Positions 49,057 to 58,251 are shown, counted from the first letter of the stretch. The stretch: DNA of 64,000 nucleotides from JB111 sp049856175 (GCF_049856175.1 NZ_JBNDNA010000001.1:1-64000); one strand, 5' to 3'. Numbers and translations are program-made. Notes: generated from the sequence alone by a model not told the origin.

Positions 49057-51222
49057 TCAGGGCCGTGCGGTGGCCCCCAGCTGGTCGAGGACGAACGCCC
49101 ACTCCTGGGCCCGCTCGGTCCACCGGTCGTACCGACCCGACCGCCCGCCGTGCCCGGCGACCATCTCGCAGCGCAGGAGCACCGGTCGCTCGGCGGGGTC
49201 CGAGGTCGTCACCTCGCGCAGCCGCGCCACCCACTTCGCGGGCTCGACGTACATCACCCGGATGTCGTTGAGCGAGGTGGTGGCGAGGATCGCCGGGTAC
49301 GCCGCCGCGCGCAGGTTGTCGTACGGCGCGTACGTGGCCATGTAGTCGTAGAACGCCGGGTCGTGCAGCGGGTCGCCCCACTCCTCCCACTCCCCCGTGG
49401 TCAGCGGGAGCGAGGGGTCGAGGATCGTCGTCAGCGCGTCGACGAACGGCACCCCGGCGTGGATGACGCGGAACGTCTCCGGGGCGAGGTTCGCCACGGC
49501 GCCCATGAGCAGCCCGCCGGCCGAGCGGCCCTGGGCGGCGAGCCGGCCGCGCGCGACGACCCCGGAGTCGAGCAGGTGGTGGGCGGCGTCGACGAAGTCG
49601 GTGAAGGTGTTGCGCTTGCGGTCGAGCTTGCCGTCCTCGTACCAGGAGCGGCCGAGCTCGCCGCCGCCTCTGACGTGCGCGACGGCGAACACCACGCCCC
49701 GGTCGAGCAGCGGCAGGCGCTCGGCGCTGAAGGCGGGGTCCACCGACACCTCGTAGGAGCCGTACCCGTAGAGCAGCCCGGGCGCGGTGCCGTCGGCCGG
49801 GACGTCGGCCCGGTGCACGACCGAGAGCGGGATCCGGGTGCCGTCCTGCGCGATCGCCCATTCGCGGCGCTCGACGTAGCGGCCGGGCTCGTACCCGGGC
49901 ACGGCCTTCCGCTTGACCACCTCGGACGTGCCGTCCCGCATCGAGTAGGCGGAGACCGTGGGCGGGGTGAGGAACGACTGGGTCTCGAGGAGGAGCTCGT
50001 CGGTGCGCCACTCGCGCACGTCGCCCAGCGCCACGGCGGTGAGCTCGCCGTCGACGACGACGTCCCGCGCGGCCCCGTAGGTCGGTGCGCCGCCGGCGGG
50101 GCCGGATGCTGAGGTCGGGCCGGCCTCGGCATCGCGGCCGTCCGTGCGGGGCAGGACGCGCAGGGCGGGCAGCCCTCCGGAGCGGAGCTCGACGACGGCG
50201 TGGTCGGCGAACGCGTGCGCGAGGAGGATGCGCTCGCCGTCCGCGGAGCGGAGCAGGTCGGTCCAGTCCTCGGGGGACGAGGGGCCGACGGGCGCCGTCG
50301 AGAGGGTGAAGTCCTTCTGGTGGAGGTTGTGGACCACGAGGAGGTGGTCACCCGCGACCTCCACCTGGTACTCCAGGCCCGGTCGTCGCGGCGAGACGAC
50401 CTGCGGGCGGAGCGCACCGCCGTCGAGCGGGACGAGGACCGCCTCGGCCGCCGTGGTCGAGGCGTGGTGGACCACGAGCCAGCGGGCGTCCCGCGAGGTC
50501 TCGATCCACGTCCAGTACTTCTCGTCGTCCTCGCGCAGGAGGCGTTCGTCCGACGCGGGGTCGGACCCGACGACGTGGCTCCAGACCTCGTGGGGCCGCC
50601 AGGCGTCGTCGGTGCGCACGTAGACCAGGCGCGCGGAGTCCGTCGTCCAGGCCAGCCCGTAGCCGACGCCCCGGACGGCGGAGTCGACGGTCTCCCCCGT
50701 GTCGAGGTCGACGACCCGGACGTCGAAGAGCTCGCCGCCGTCGAGGTCGATACCGATCGCGGCGTGCCGGGCGTCGGGGGCGACGACGATCTCGGAGACC
50801 TTGAAGAAGGCCCGCCCCTCGGCCTCGGCGTTGCCGTCGAGGACGAGCTGCTCGCCCTCGACCTCGCCGGCGGGGTCCGGGCGGCCGGCCCCGGTGTCGG
50901 CCACCCTGTGCCAGGTGGGGTACTGGAGCCCCTCGTGGGTGCGCGTGTAGTACCACCAGCCACGCTGGAGCACCGGCACGTCGGTGTCGGTCTCCTGGGT
51001 GCGCTCCCTGATCTCGGCGACGATCCGTTCCTGAAGGTCGGCGAGGTGGGCCGTGCGCGCGTCCGCGTAGGCGTTCTCGGCCTCGAGGTGGGCGACGACC
51101 TCCGGGGACTCCTTGTCGCGCATCCAGTCGAAGGGGTCCACGAAGTCGTGACCGTGGTGGGTGCGATGGTGCTCGACGCGCTTCGGGGCGGGCGGCTGCG
51201 GGAGATCGGCGGCGGTGCTCAC
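49057..51222 (-). CDS. ptrB: oligopeptidase B (prolyl oligopeptidase family, S9)
   Basis: This is a 721-residue serine peptidase of normal PtrB length. It has an N-terminal beta-propeller, then the alpha/beta hydrolase domain with GRSAGG (nucleophile Ser about residue 566). TTSLNDIRV (Asp) and VAGHGGRSGRYD (His) complete the triad. YGYGSYEVSVDPAFS and VAHVRGGGELG are conserved in the oligopeptidase B branch. It cleaves short peptides after basic residues in the cytoplasm; no signal peptide is seen. A 22-bp tandem repeat array lies immediately upstream of its start. Confidence 0.92.
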   Translation of the reverse strand: MSTAADLPQPPAPKRVEHHRTHHGHDFVDPFDWMRDKESPEVVAHLEAENAYADARTAHLADLQERIVAEIRERTQETDTDVPVLQRGWWYYTRTHEGLQYPTWHRVADTGAGRPDPAGEVEGEQLVLDGNAEAEGRAFFKVSEIVVAPDARHAAIGIDLDGGELFDVRVVDLDTGETVDSAVRGVGYGLAWTTDSARLVYVRTDDAWRPHEVWSHVVGSDPASDERLLREDDEKYWTWIETSRDARWLVVHHASTTAAEAVLVPLDGGALRPQVVSPRRPGLEYQVEVAGDHLLVVHNLHQKDFTLSTAPVGPSSPEDWTDLLRSADGERILLAHAFADHAVVELRSGGLPALRVLPRTDGRDAEAGPTSASGPAGGAPTYGAARDVVVDGELTAVALGDVREWRTDELLLETQSFLTPPTVSAYSMRDGTSEVVKRKAVPGYEPGRYVERREWAIAQDGTRIPLSVVHRADVPADGTAPGLLYGYGSYEVSVDPAFSAERLPLLDRGVVFAVAHVRGGGELGRSWYEDGKLDRKRNTFTDFVDAAHHLLDSGVVARGRLAAQGRSAGGLLMGAVANLAPETFRVIHAGVPFVDALTTILDPSLPLTTGEWEEWGDPLHDPAFYDYMATYAPYDNLRAAAYPAILATTSLNDIRVMYVEPAKWVARLREVTTSDPAERPVLLRCEMVAGHGGRSGRYDRWTERAQEWAFVLDQLGATARP

Positions 51223-51250
51223 CGCCCGAGGCTACCCACCCCCCGATTCA

Positions 51251-51373
51251 TCGAGCGTGCGGTTTCCGGTCGTCGAGCGTGCGGTTCCTGGTCGTCGAGT
51301 GTGCGGTTCCCGGTCGTCGAGTGTGCGGTTCCCGGTCGTCGAGCGTGAGGTTCCTGGTCGTCGAGTGTGCAGA
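51251..51373. repeat. 22-bp tandem repeat, about 5.6 copies
   Basis: Five complete 22-bp units and a partial sixth (core TCGAGTGTGCGGTTCC, then CGGTCG) run from 51251 to 51373 with few changes. They fill the space between the ptrB start (51222) and the stop of the zinc-ribbon gene (51391). The core resembles repeats at 35693, 40781 and 52694. Confidence 0.93.
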
Positions 51374-51390
51374 CCGAGCAGTGCGACGCG

Positions 51391-51816
51391 TCAGCCCTGG
51401 GGGTGGTAGTTCGCGCCGGGGTACTGCTGCATGCCGGGCTGCTGGCCGCCGTACTGCCCCGGCTGCTGCTGGTAGCCCTGCTGGCCGCCGTACTGCCCCT
51501 GCTGCTGGTAGCCCTGCTGGCCGTAGCCGTCGGGCACGGACTGCGCCGGCCCGCCGTACCCCTGCGTGGCGCCGCCGCCCTGCTCGGCCGCCTGCTCGAG
51601 CTGCTCGAACTGCTCCTTGCTCAGCGACGTCTGGGTGCCGCAGAAGGTGCACTCCAGGAACCGCTTTCTCGAGACCGGGAACAGCGGGATGAAGAACAGC
51701 GTGAACTTCGTGATGAGCAGGAAGAGGTGGTTGGCGGCCGGGTTGTGGCACCGGCTGCAGACGAGGTTGGTGGTCAGGACGTGTCGCCGCTTCGTGCGCG
51801 ATCCCCAGATGATCAT
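51391..51816 (-). CDS. zinc-ribbon protein with Gln/Gly/Tyr-rich tail
   Basis: This 141-residue protein has two CxxC pairs, CSRCH (about residue 20) and CTFCG (about 57), forming a zinc ribbon around a hydrophobic FLLITKFTLFFIPLFPVS stretch. The last 55 residues are a prion-like repeat of QGY/QQ (QGYQQQGQYGGQQGYQQQPG). Similar zinc-ribbon proteins are common in actinobacteria and uncharacterised. ATG 51816 is used. The tail's composition suggests self-association or a flexible tether, an inference. Confidence 0.78.
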   Translation of the reverse strand: MIIWGSRTKRRHVLTTNLVCSRCHNPAANHLFLLITKFTLFFIPLFPVSRKRFLECTFCGTQTSLSKEQFEQLEQAAEQGGGATQGYGGPAQSVPDGYGQQGYQQQGQYGGQQGYQQQPGQYGGQQPGMQQYPGANYHPQG

Positions 51817-51924
51817 GGCGGAAGACTAGAGCGCGGCACCGCACTCTCCACGCGACCGGTCGGGGAGAGGTTCCCGCGCGCACGGCTGGCGCGCTCGGAC
51901 GACCGGGCTCTCGCGGTCCAGCCG

Positions 51925-52134
51925 TCAGCCGTCGCGCTCCCGGCGCTCCCTCGCGAGCCGCATCTCGGCCCAGAGCCCGCTGACCGCGCCGACGATCGCT
52001 CCGAGGATCACCCACCGTCCGAGGTCGCCGCGCCACAGCCCCCAGAGCAGGCCGAGGATCGCGCCGACGACGATCGAGATGATCAGCTGGGACCACTGCG
52101 GGGGAAGGGGGCGGCTGGCGGGAGCGTCGGGCAT
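51925..52134 (-). CDS. small two-TM membrane protein
   Basis: This 69-residue protein has two membrane segments: LIISIVVGAILGLLWGLW and VILGAIVGAVSGLWAEM. It ends in a charged Arg/Glu tail. ATG 52134 and compact two-helix topology suggest a small envelope protein. There is no known function. Confidence 0.65.
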   Translation of the reverse strand: MPDAPASRPLPPQWSQLIISIVVGAILGLLWGLWRGDLGRWVILGAIVGAVSGLWAEMRLARERRERDG

Positions 52135-52266
52135 GGCTCGACGCTACCCGCCGGAGCAGGCGGGCCCGGTGCGGTCGGTGCCGGGGTGGGAGGGCCGGGC
52201 GCGTTCGGTGCCGGCGCGCACCGGCATCAGCCCCCGCATCCCGGTCGTCGCCCGCAGCGTGCCGTG

Positions 52267-52587
52267 TCAGGGGATCTGGAGCTCGCCCATCTCGTCCCAG
52301 CCCTCGCCGTCGACCTGACGGGAGATGATCTGCGGCGTGCTCACCAGGTGCGGGCGCATGGCCTCGAGCCCGGCGGCGAAGTGGGCGCTGCTGACGTGCG
52401 GGGCCGCGCCGTCGTCGGTGAATCCCTCGACGAGCACGTACTCCGACGGACGGTCGATGCTGCGCGACCACTCGAAGAAGAGGTTGCCGGGCTCCTGCCG
52501 CGTCCGCTCGGTGAACTCCCGGACGATCTCGGGCCAGGCGTCGATGCTCTCCGGCCTGACCTCGTACCTGACGACGATGAAGTACAT
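52267..52587 (-). CDS. ABM-domain monooxygenase-like protein
   Basis: This is a 106-residue antibiotic biosynthesis monooxygenase (ABM) / YgiN-like protein. It shows VRYEVRPESIDAWPEIVREF, ERTRQEPGNLFFEWSRS and FAAGLEAMRPHLVSTPQII, the usual dimeric ferredoxin-like pattern. AAGGAG precedes ATG 52587. YgiN-like members act on quinols or serve as stress proteins. It is not part of an evident operon. Confidence 0.82.
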   Translation of the reverse strand: MYFIVVRYEVRPESIDAWPEIVREFTERTRQEPGNLFFEWSRSIDRPSEYVLVEGFTDDGAAPHVSSAHFAAGLEAMRPHLVSTPQIISRQVDGEGWDEMGELQIP

Positions 52588-52693
52588 CGGTGCTCCTTCT
52601 ACTACTCGGCATTGCCCGGTTCTGATCCGTGCACGAGGGTGGCACGCCCAGCGCGCTCGGGCGTCCCTGTCCGTGCACGCGTCGTGCGAACGT

Positions 52694-52729
52694 CCGCTCA
52701 CTCGTGAGGAGGACGTCCGCTCGCTCGTC
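52694..52729. repeat. CGAGNGAGCGG repeat, two copies
   Basis: CCGCTCACTCGTG (52694-52706) and CCGCTCGCTCGTC (52717-52729) recur with a 23-bp period. Read on the minus strand they give CACGAGTGAGCGG and GACGAGCGAGCGG, matching the repeat at 35693-35784. They lie just 3' of the large gene ending at 52803. Confidence 0.75.
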
Positions 52730-52802
52730 GAACGCGGACGTGTCCGACGGCGGGGCTCGCCCGGGGTGGTGAGCCCCGCCGTCGGGGGTGGTGCGGGGTG
52801 GA

Positions 52803-55800
52803 TCAGCGCTGGATGCCGGGGGTGTCGGTCCCGTCGCCGTCCCAGTCACCGACGAGGATCTCGTCGTCGGGCTCGCCGTAGAGGTGGGTGATCTCGGCGT
52901 TCCCGTCGACCAGGTCGTTGCGCAGCAGGTACTCGTTGCCCCGACGCACCGCGAACGTGTCCAGCCCGTCACCGTCCCAGTCACCGACCAGGATCGTGTC
53001 CTGGGTCCGGCCGTAGTTGAACACCGTGTCCGCCACGCCGTCGGTCAGCGTGTTGCGCACGTAGTACGTCTTCCCGCGCCGTACCGCCAGGGTGTCGGTC
53101 CCGTTGCCGTCCCAGTCCCCGACCAGCACGGTGTCCCCCTCACGGCCGTAGGTCACGATCGTGTCCGCCGGGCCCGGGGTCATCGTGTTGCGCACGTGAT
53201 AGGCCGCGCCGCGACGCACCGCGAAGGTGTCCGCGCCGTCGCCGTCCCAGTCACCGACCAGGATCGTGTCCCCCGACCGGCCGTAGACCACGACCTCGTC
53301 CGCGGACCCGGAACCCAGGCTGTTGCGCACGAAGAACACGTTGCCCCGGCGCAGAGCGAGGGTGTCGGTCCCGTCCCCGTCCCAGTCGCCGACGAAGACC
53401 TCGTCCCCGGGCCGACCGAACCGGAACACGTGCTCATGCATCCCACCCCAGTCGTCATCCAGGAAGAACCCGTTCTCCAACGCCGGGGTCGACGAGTACG
53501 CCGGCAGGTGGACGTCCACCTCGTGCTCGGCGACCGCGTCGTTGACGGCGAGGGAGACCGTCACCGGCACGTCCGTCTCGCCGGTGGCGTAGCCCGGAGT
53601 CTCCCCCTCCTCGACGGTGACGAGCTCACCGTCGACGACGGCGCGACCCGGGATCGCGGTGACGACGCCGGAGGCCGGGTCGACGGTGGCGACGGCGGTC
53701 TCGGGGACCTCCGCACCGGCGTCGACAGCGGTCTCGTCGTCGCCGGACCACCGCACGGACACGGGCCAGTCGGCGGGGACCCGGCGCTCGTCCTGGACGA
53801 TCGTGCCGTCCAGGTCCAGCGGCGAGCCGGCCTCGACGGCCGTGCCGCCCGAGATCTCCAGGGAGTCCACCAGCGGCCGGATCTCGACCTCGGACCACTC
53901 GCCGTCGGTGTCGTGCATCCCGGCGGCCGGGTCCAGCCCGATCATCGACCAGCCGGAGAACCCGCCGCGGTCCGGGGTCGAGTTCGGCGACTTCCCGACG
54001 TTGCCGTTGGTCAGGTACTCCACGCCGTCACGCGTGGCCATGTCGAACGCGCCCACGCCCGCGCCGACGAACATCGCCGACCGGCCCGAGGCCTCGACCT
54101 CACCGAGCCACGTCTCGAGCGTGGCGGCCTCGAGTCGGTCGGCCATCGCCGACGGCGAGCCGGGCAGGAAGTCCCGCGGGGGGTAGTGCGAGAACACCAG
54201 CACGCCCGTGATCTCCGGGTCGAGCTGGGCCAGCAGCAGCTGCTGACGCAGCATCACCATCTGACCGAAGTCGTCACCCAGACGACCGGTCGCCGAGTTC
54301 AGCGTGATGATCCGCGTCCCCGCCACGTCCCGCACCGTCGACGTCTCACCGAACTCGTCGACGAAGTTGCTGATCGGGCCACCCATGATCTCGTGGTTGC
54401 CCGGCACATAGATCCACGGCACCACCGGATCCTCGCCCAGCTCCTCGGTCAGGATCCGACGCGCCAGGTCGAAGTCCTCCGGCGCCGCCTCGTCCGTGAA
54501 GTCACCGTTGATGACCAGCAGGTCCGGGTCCGCCGCCACGATCTCCTGCAGACCACGACGCGCGTTCTCCACCTGCGGCGACTCCGGCGCACGCGCCACG
54601 AACTGCGCGTCCGACATCACGGCGACCCGCAGGCCGGCGTCGTCGGCCGCGTTCGCGAGCGAGAGCGACGGGTCCTCCCAGACCGGGACCTCGGGCGCAT
54701 CGGCGATCGGTGCGGCCGTGGCAGTGATGTCGTCCACCCAGACAGTCGTGTCGTAGGTGGTCGCGGAGGCCTCGTAGACCGCGACGTGGCTGAACGTGAG
54801 CGGCTGCGCCCAGTCGGTGGGCACCTGGACGGTGATCTCCTGCCACTCCGTGCCGGTGACGGACGGGCCGTAGATGGCCCGGCCCACCCCGTTGGCGTCG
54901 ACGAAGTAGAAGTAGGTCTCAGGCTCTCCGCGCCCGTCGCCCCGGAACCAACCCGAGACGGACTGGAGCTGGCCGTCGATCGGCTCGAAGTCGTGGTCGT
55001 TGGGCGCGAAGTTCATCGTGCGTGTCGCGGTCGAGTCGCTGAACACAGCCTCGCCCTGGATGGCGGCGGTATCCCCCTCGGTCCGGCCCTCGTCGACCAT
55101 GGTCATCGAGGAGCCGTCGTTGCGGGCACCGTAGTTGTACCAGCCGCCCTCCTCGTCGAAGCTCGTGATCTCGAGGTCGTCGAGCCCGACGAGCACGGCG
55201 ACCTCGACCGTGATGTCTCCGACTGCGAGCGTGATGTTCGCCGAACCCGAGTCCACGAGGGCGCTGATGTCGAACGTGCTGTCGGTCGCGGGGGTCAGCT
55301 CGACGACCTCGTTCGTGCCCTCGACAGTGAGGTCGGCCGGCTCGATCGGAGCGATGTAGCCCTGGGCGTCGTACCCGTAGACCGTCAGTGCCGCCGTCGC
55401 GTCGGGGTCGGGCAGCGAGACCACGTTCGACGACACCTCGAGCCGGACGAGCTCACCGAGAACCTCGATGTCGGTCTCGCCGGTGGCGCTGCCGAGCTCG
55501 GTCTCGGTCGACACCGAGACGGTCGTGGAACCGCCGGCCGCCGCGGTCAGCAGGCCGTCCTGGTCGACGGAGGCCACCGCCTCGTCGGCGGAGGCCCACG
55601 CGTCCGGCGGGGTGTCAACCGGGCGCATCACCTCGTCGTAGCCGAGCGCCACGAGCTGACGGTGCAGACCGGGGAAGACCCGGTTCGCATTGGCTGGGCG
55701 CTGCTCGGCACGCACGGTGTAGTCGTGCACGATCCCGGAGCTCGGGCCGACGACGACCCCGATGCCGTTGCCGTCCTCGCGCTCCTCGCCGTCGGAGGGG

Positions 55801-57119
55801 GTGTTGACGATCTCGTCGTCGGCCTCGCCCGGGCGCTGGGCGTTCATCTGGGTCGAGCCGCCGCCGTCGAGGTTGAGGGCGTTGTACGAGCCGATCTGCT
55901 GCATGAACAGGCCGAGCTCGTCGAGGCTCAGGCCCCGCGACACCGCCTGGCGCCCGTCGATGACGACGAGGTAGAGGTGTTCACCGGCCCGGTCCAGGCC
56001 CACTGCCGTGCGCGGGTGCACGGTCTGGTCGGTCGCCTCCTGCCGCACGCCACCCTGGAGGATGATGGCGTTGGAGCCGCCGTGACCGCCGAGGGCCAGG
56101 ACGACCTCGTCCGCGTCGGAGCGGACCGAGTACGTCGCCTGGAGACGGTCGCCGACGGCGAGGGTGCTCAGCCGGTCGGCCAGCTCGCCGGCGGGGGCGA
56201 CGACGACGCGCATCCCCTCGGGGATCTCGCCCTCGCCGACCGGGGCAGCAGCCTGGGTCACGCGCGACTCACGGTCGATCCACACCTCGACGGCTCCGTC
56301 GCGGTCGGCCAGGGAGTTCGCGCGGGCGTATGTTCCCCACCGGTCGGTGAACACCGCGAGGCCCGAGGTGTCCCACGTCGAGGCGTTCACGCCGTGCACG
56401 GGAACCTGCCAGCCGGCGTCGGGCGCCACGGCGACGCCCGCCATGAAGACCTCGGTGATGAGGCCCAGGCCCTGGGAGTCGATGACGAGCGCGGCGTTGT
56501 CACCCGGGTTCGGCGAGGTCACGATGCCCGCCTCGGGGTCGACACCGATGCCGTTGGCCGACCCGGAGTTGTTGATGTCGAAACCGGACCCGTTGATGCC
56601 GGCCACGGCGTCGGCCTCGTCGATCATGTCCGAGATCGTCGAGGTACCGGCGACCTCGCCGGCGTCCATGTAGTCCAGAGAGATCGCCGGGTTCGTCAGG
56701 TCGATGTCGAGGATCGCACCGCGCAGCCAGCCGGCCGACTCGAGCCGCTCGAGCTCGGTGAGCACCGCACCCGGGGCGATCCGGGTCGCGGTCTGCTCGC
56801 TGACGATCGCGGTGCCGTCGTTGGTGACGTCCAGGTAGTCGTCGGCGACCTCCTCGGGCTCGTCGGGGCCCGGGCCGTCCGTGGCGGTCGCCCCGCCGTC
56901 GTCGGGAGCCTCGGGCGCGGCGGGCGCCTCGGGCGCCGCGGAGTCGGTCTCGGCGCCCGCGTCGAGCTCCGCGGTGTCGCCCGGCGTGGGCTGGTCGGGG
57001 CCCGGCAGGGGCGTGGCACCGGCGGGGGCGAGCAGGGTCGCGGTCACGCTCGTCGAGGCGAGCAGACCGATGAGGGTGGCGGCGACGCGGGAGCGCCGTC
57101 GTCCGGGCACAGCTGACAT
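52803..57119 (-). CDS. large secreted phosphodiester glycosidase / metallophosphoesterase with GDWDGDG repeats
   Basis: This 1438-residue secreted protein starts with a signal peptide (LLASTSVTATLLAPAGA). A Glu/Asp/Pro/Ala-rich stretch follows. A NAGPA-like phosphodiester glycosidase domain (about 90-430) has INGSGFDINNSGSANGIGVD and NLDGGGSTQM. Next come Ig-like regions (SADEAVASVDQDGLLTAAAG) and a carbohydrate-module-like region. A calcineurin-like metallophosphoesterase domain (about 820-1120) has VAVMSDAQFV, LLVINGDFTDE, YVPGNHEIMGG and FSHYPP. Another Ig-like region follows. The C-terminus has six GDWDGDG(T/A)DT repeats, as in the transglycosylase at 35832. The start is ATG 57119 with AAAGGACGG. 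A role in trimming surface glycopolymers is inferred. Confidence 0.85.
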   Translation of the reverse strand: MSAVPGRRRSRVAATLIGLLASTSVTATLLAPAGATPLPGPDQPTPGDTAELDAGAETDSAAPEAPAAPEAPDDGGATATDGPGPDEPEEVADDYLDVTNDGTAIVSEQTATRIAPGAVLTELERLESAGWLRGAILDIDLTNPAISLDYMDAGEVAGTSTISDMIDEADAVAGINGSGFDINNSGSANGIGVDPEAGIVTSPNPGDNAALVIDSQGLGLITEVFMAGVAVAPDAGWQVPVHGVNASTWDTSGLAVFTDRWGTYARANSLADRDGAVEVWIDRESRVTQAAAPVGEGEIPEGMRVVVAPAGELADRLSTLAVGDRLQATYSVRSDADEVVLALGGHGGSNAIILQGGVRQEATDQTVHPRTAVGLDRAGEHLYLVVIDGRQAVSRGLSLDELGLFMQQIGSYNALNLDGGGSTQMNAQRPGEADDEIVNTPSDGEEREDGNGIGVVVGPSSGIVHDYTVRAEQRPANANRVFPGLHRQLVALGYDEVMRPVDTPPDAWASADEAVASVDQDGLLTAAAGGSTTVSVSTETELGSATGETDIEVLGELVRLEVSSNVVSLPDPDATAALTVYGYDAQGYIAPIEPADLTVEGTNEVVELTPATDSTFDISALVDSGSANITLAVGDITVEVAVLVGLDDLEITSFDEEGGWYNYGARNDGSSMTMVDEGRTEGDTAAIQGEAVFSDSTATRTMNFAPNDHDFEPIDGQLQSVSGWFRGDGRGEPETYFYFVDANGVGRAIYGPSVTGTEWQEITVQVPTDWAQPLTFSHVAVYEASATTYDTTVWVDDITATAAPIADAPEVPVWEDPSLSLANAADDAGLRVAVMSDAQFVARAPESPQVENARRGLQEIVAADPDLLVINGDFTDEAAPEDFDLARRILTEELGEDPVVPWIYVPGNHEIMGGPISNFVDEFGETSTVRDVAGTRIITLNSATGRLGDDFGQMVMLRQQLLLAQLDPEITGVLVFSHYPPRDFLPGSPSAMADRLEAATLETWLGEVEASGRSAMFVGAGVGAFDMATRDGVEYLTNGNVGKSPNSTPDRGGFSGWSMIGLDPAAGMHDTDGEWSEVEIRPLVDSLEISGGTAVEAGSPLDLDGTIVQDERRVPADWPVSVRWSGDDETAVDAGAEVPETAVATVDPASGVVTAIPGRAVVDGELVTVEEGETPGYATGETDVPVTVSLAVNDAVAEHEVDVHLPAYSSTPALENGFFLDDDWGGMHEHVFRFGRPGDEVFVGDWDGDGTDTLALRRGNVFFVRNSLGSGSADEVVVYGRSGDTILVGDWDGDGADTFAVRRGAAYHVRNTMTPGPADTIVTYGREGDTVLVGDWDGNGTDTLAVRRGKTYYVRNTLTDGVADTVFNYGRTQDTILVGDWDGDGLDTFAVRRGNEYLLRNDLVDGNAEITHLYGEPDDEILVGDWDGDGTDTPGIQR

Positions 57120-57483
57120 AACCGTCCTTTGGGAGAACCGGGAAGGGGTGGGGCCATCCCACCGCCACCGGGTGGACCGAACCTGTCGCACGGGTGGACC
57201 CGAGGTGTCCTGGAAGCGGCGCGCAGGAGAGGTCGTGCACGACCTGTGCACGCAGGTGGGGACGGGCGTGGAGGACGTTCTCGACGGCGGGACGTTCGTC
57301 CCTTCCCCGCCCACGACCGTGGCCCCTGGAGCACCTCCCACGGCGACCGGGCACTGCTCCGACGCCGCACGACCTCCCGACGGAGGCGCGGTGTGAGGGA
57401 GGATGGGCGGGATGCGCCCGGCCGGGCACGCGCCCCACGCGGTGCGGTCGGCCGGGAGCGCCCCGACCGTGAGGAGTGACCCC
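57120..57483. other. divergent intergenic region between the large secreted protein gene and etfB
   Basis: No gene is supported in these 364 bases. They should contain both promoters. The main visible signal is the 16-bp palindrome at 57230-57245. Confidence 0.55.
57230..57245. promoter_or_regulatory. 16-bp perfect palindrome, possible operator
   Basis: AGGTCGTGCACGACCT is fully self-complementary and lies 110 bases upstream of the large secreted protein gene and 240 bases upstream of etfB. Its size suits a dimeric regulator; none is encoded nearby. Confidence 0.4.
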
Positions 57484-58251
57484 GTGAAGATCGTCGTGCT
57501 CGTCAAGCACGTCCCGGATCCGGAGGAGCCGGCGGTGCTCGCCGGCGAGGATCGCCGGATCGTCCGCGAGGGCGGGGTGCTCTCGGAGACCGACTCGCGC
57601 GCGATCGCGGTGGCCGAGGAGCTGCGGGGCGACGGCGACACGGTGACCGCCCTGACGATGGGGCCCGCGCTCGCGGAGCCCTCCCTGCGCAAGGCGCTGG
57701 CCGCCGGCGCCGACGACGCGGTGCACGTGCTCGACGACCGTCTCGCCGGGGCCGACGCGCTGACGACCGCGCGCGTCCTGGCCGCCGCCGTCACCCGCCT
57801 GGACGCGGACCTCGTGCTCGCCGGCAACCTCGCCACCGACGGCATGGGCGGCATGGTGCCGGCGATGCTCGCCGAGCTGCTCGGGCTCCCGCACGTCACG
57901 CACGTCGAGGACGTCTCCCTCGACGCCGACGTACTGAGCGCGCGGCGCGTGTCCGGCCCGGTCGCGCGGACCGTCAGCGCACCCGTCCCCCTCGTCGCGT
58001 CGGTGGTCGAGCAGGCGGCCGAGCCGCGGATCCCGAACTTCATGGGGCTGCGGTCCGCCCGCACCAAGCTCGTCGAGGTCCTCGGCCTGGACGACCTCGG
58101 CCTCGACGTGCCGCGGGCGGCGTGGCGCGTGACCGGCGCCGAGCCCGCGGCCGAGCGCACGCGCGCCGAGCTCGTCACCGACACCGACGAGGCGGTCGAG
58201 CGCATCGTCGACCTCCTCACCTCCACCGGCACGATCGGAGCCGCCACGTGA
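57484..58251 (+). CDS. etfB: electron transfer flavoprotein beta subunit
   Basis: This 255-residue FixA/EtfB starts VKIVVLVKHVPDPEEP. It has LTMGPALAEPSLRKALAAGADDAVH, ADLVLAGNLATDGMGGMVPAMLAELLG and the C-terminal recognition region RIPNFMGLRSARTK. It binds AMP and with EtfA passes electrons from acyl-CoA or amine dehydrogenases to ETF-quinone oxidoreductase. GTG 57484 has GAGGAG upstream. It overlaps etfA (GTGA). Confidence 0.94.
   Translation: MKIVVLVKHVPDPEEPAVLAGEDRRIVREGGVLSETDSRAIAVAEELRGDGDTVTALTMGPALAEPSLRKALAAGADDAVHVLDDRLAGADALTTARVLAAAVTRLDADLVLAGNLATDGMGGMVPAMLAELLGLPHVTHVEDVSLDADVLSARRVSGPVARTVSAPVPLVASVVEQAAEPRIPNFMGLRSARTKLVEVLGLDDLGLDVPRAAWRVTGAEPAAERTRAELVTDTDEAVERIVDLLTSTGTIGAAT

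Noticed and set aside
51251..51373. CRISPR array
   Set aside because: The units are head to tail without spacers, so this is a simple tandem repeat.
52788..57116. 1442-codon open frame on the plus strand opposite the large secreted protein
   Set aside because: It is the antisense shadow of a GC-rich repeat-containing gene. Its Val/Arg/Asp/Gly-rich product has no recognisable domain, whereas the minus strand has a signal peptide, catalytic motifs and a good ribosome-binding site.
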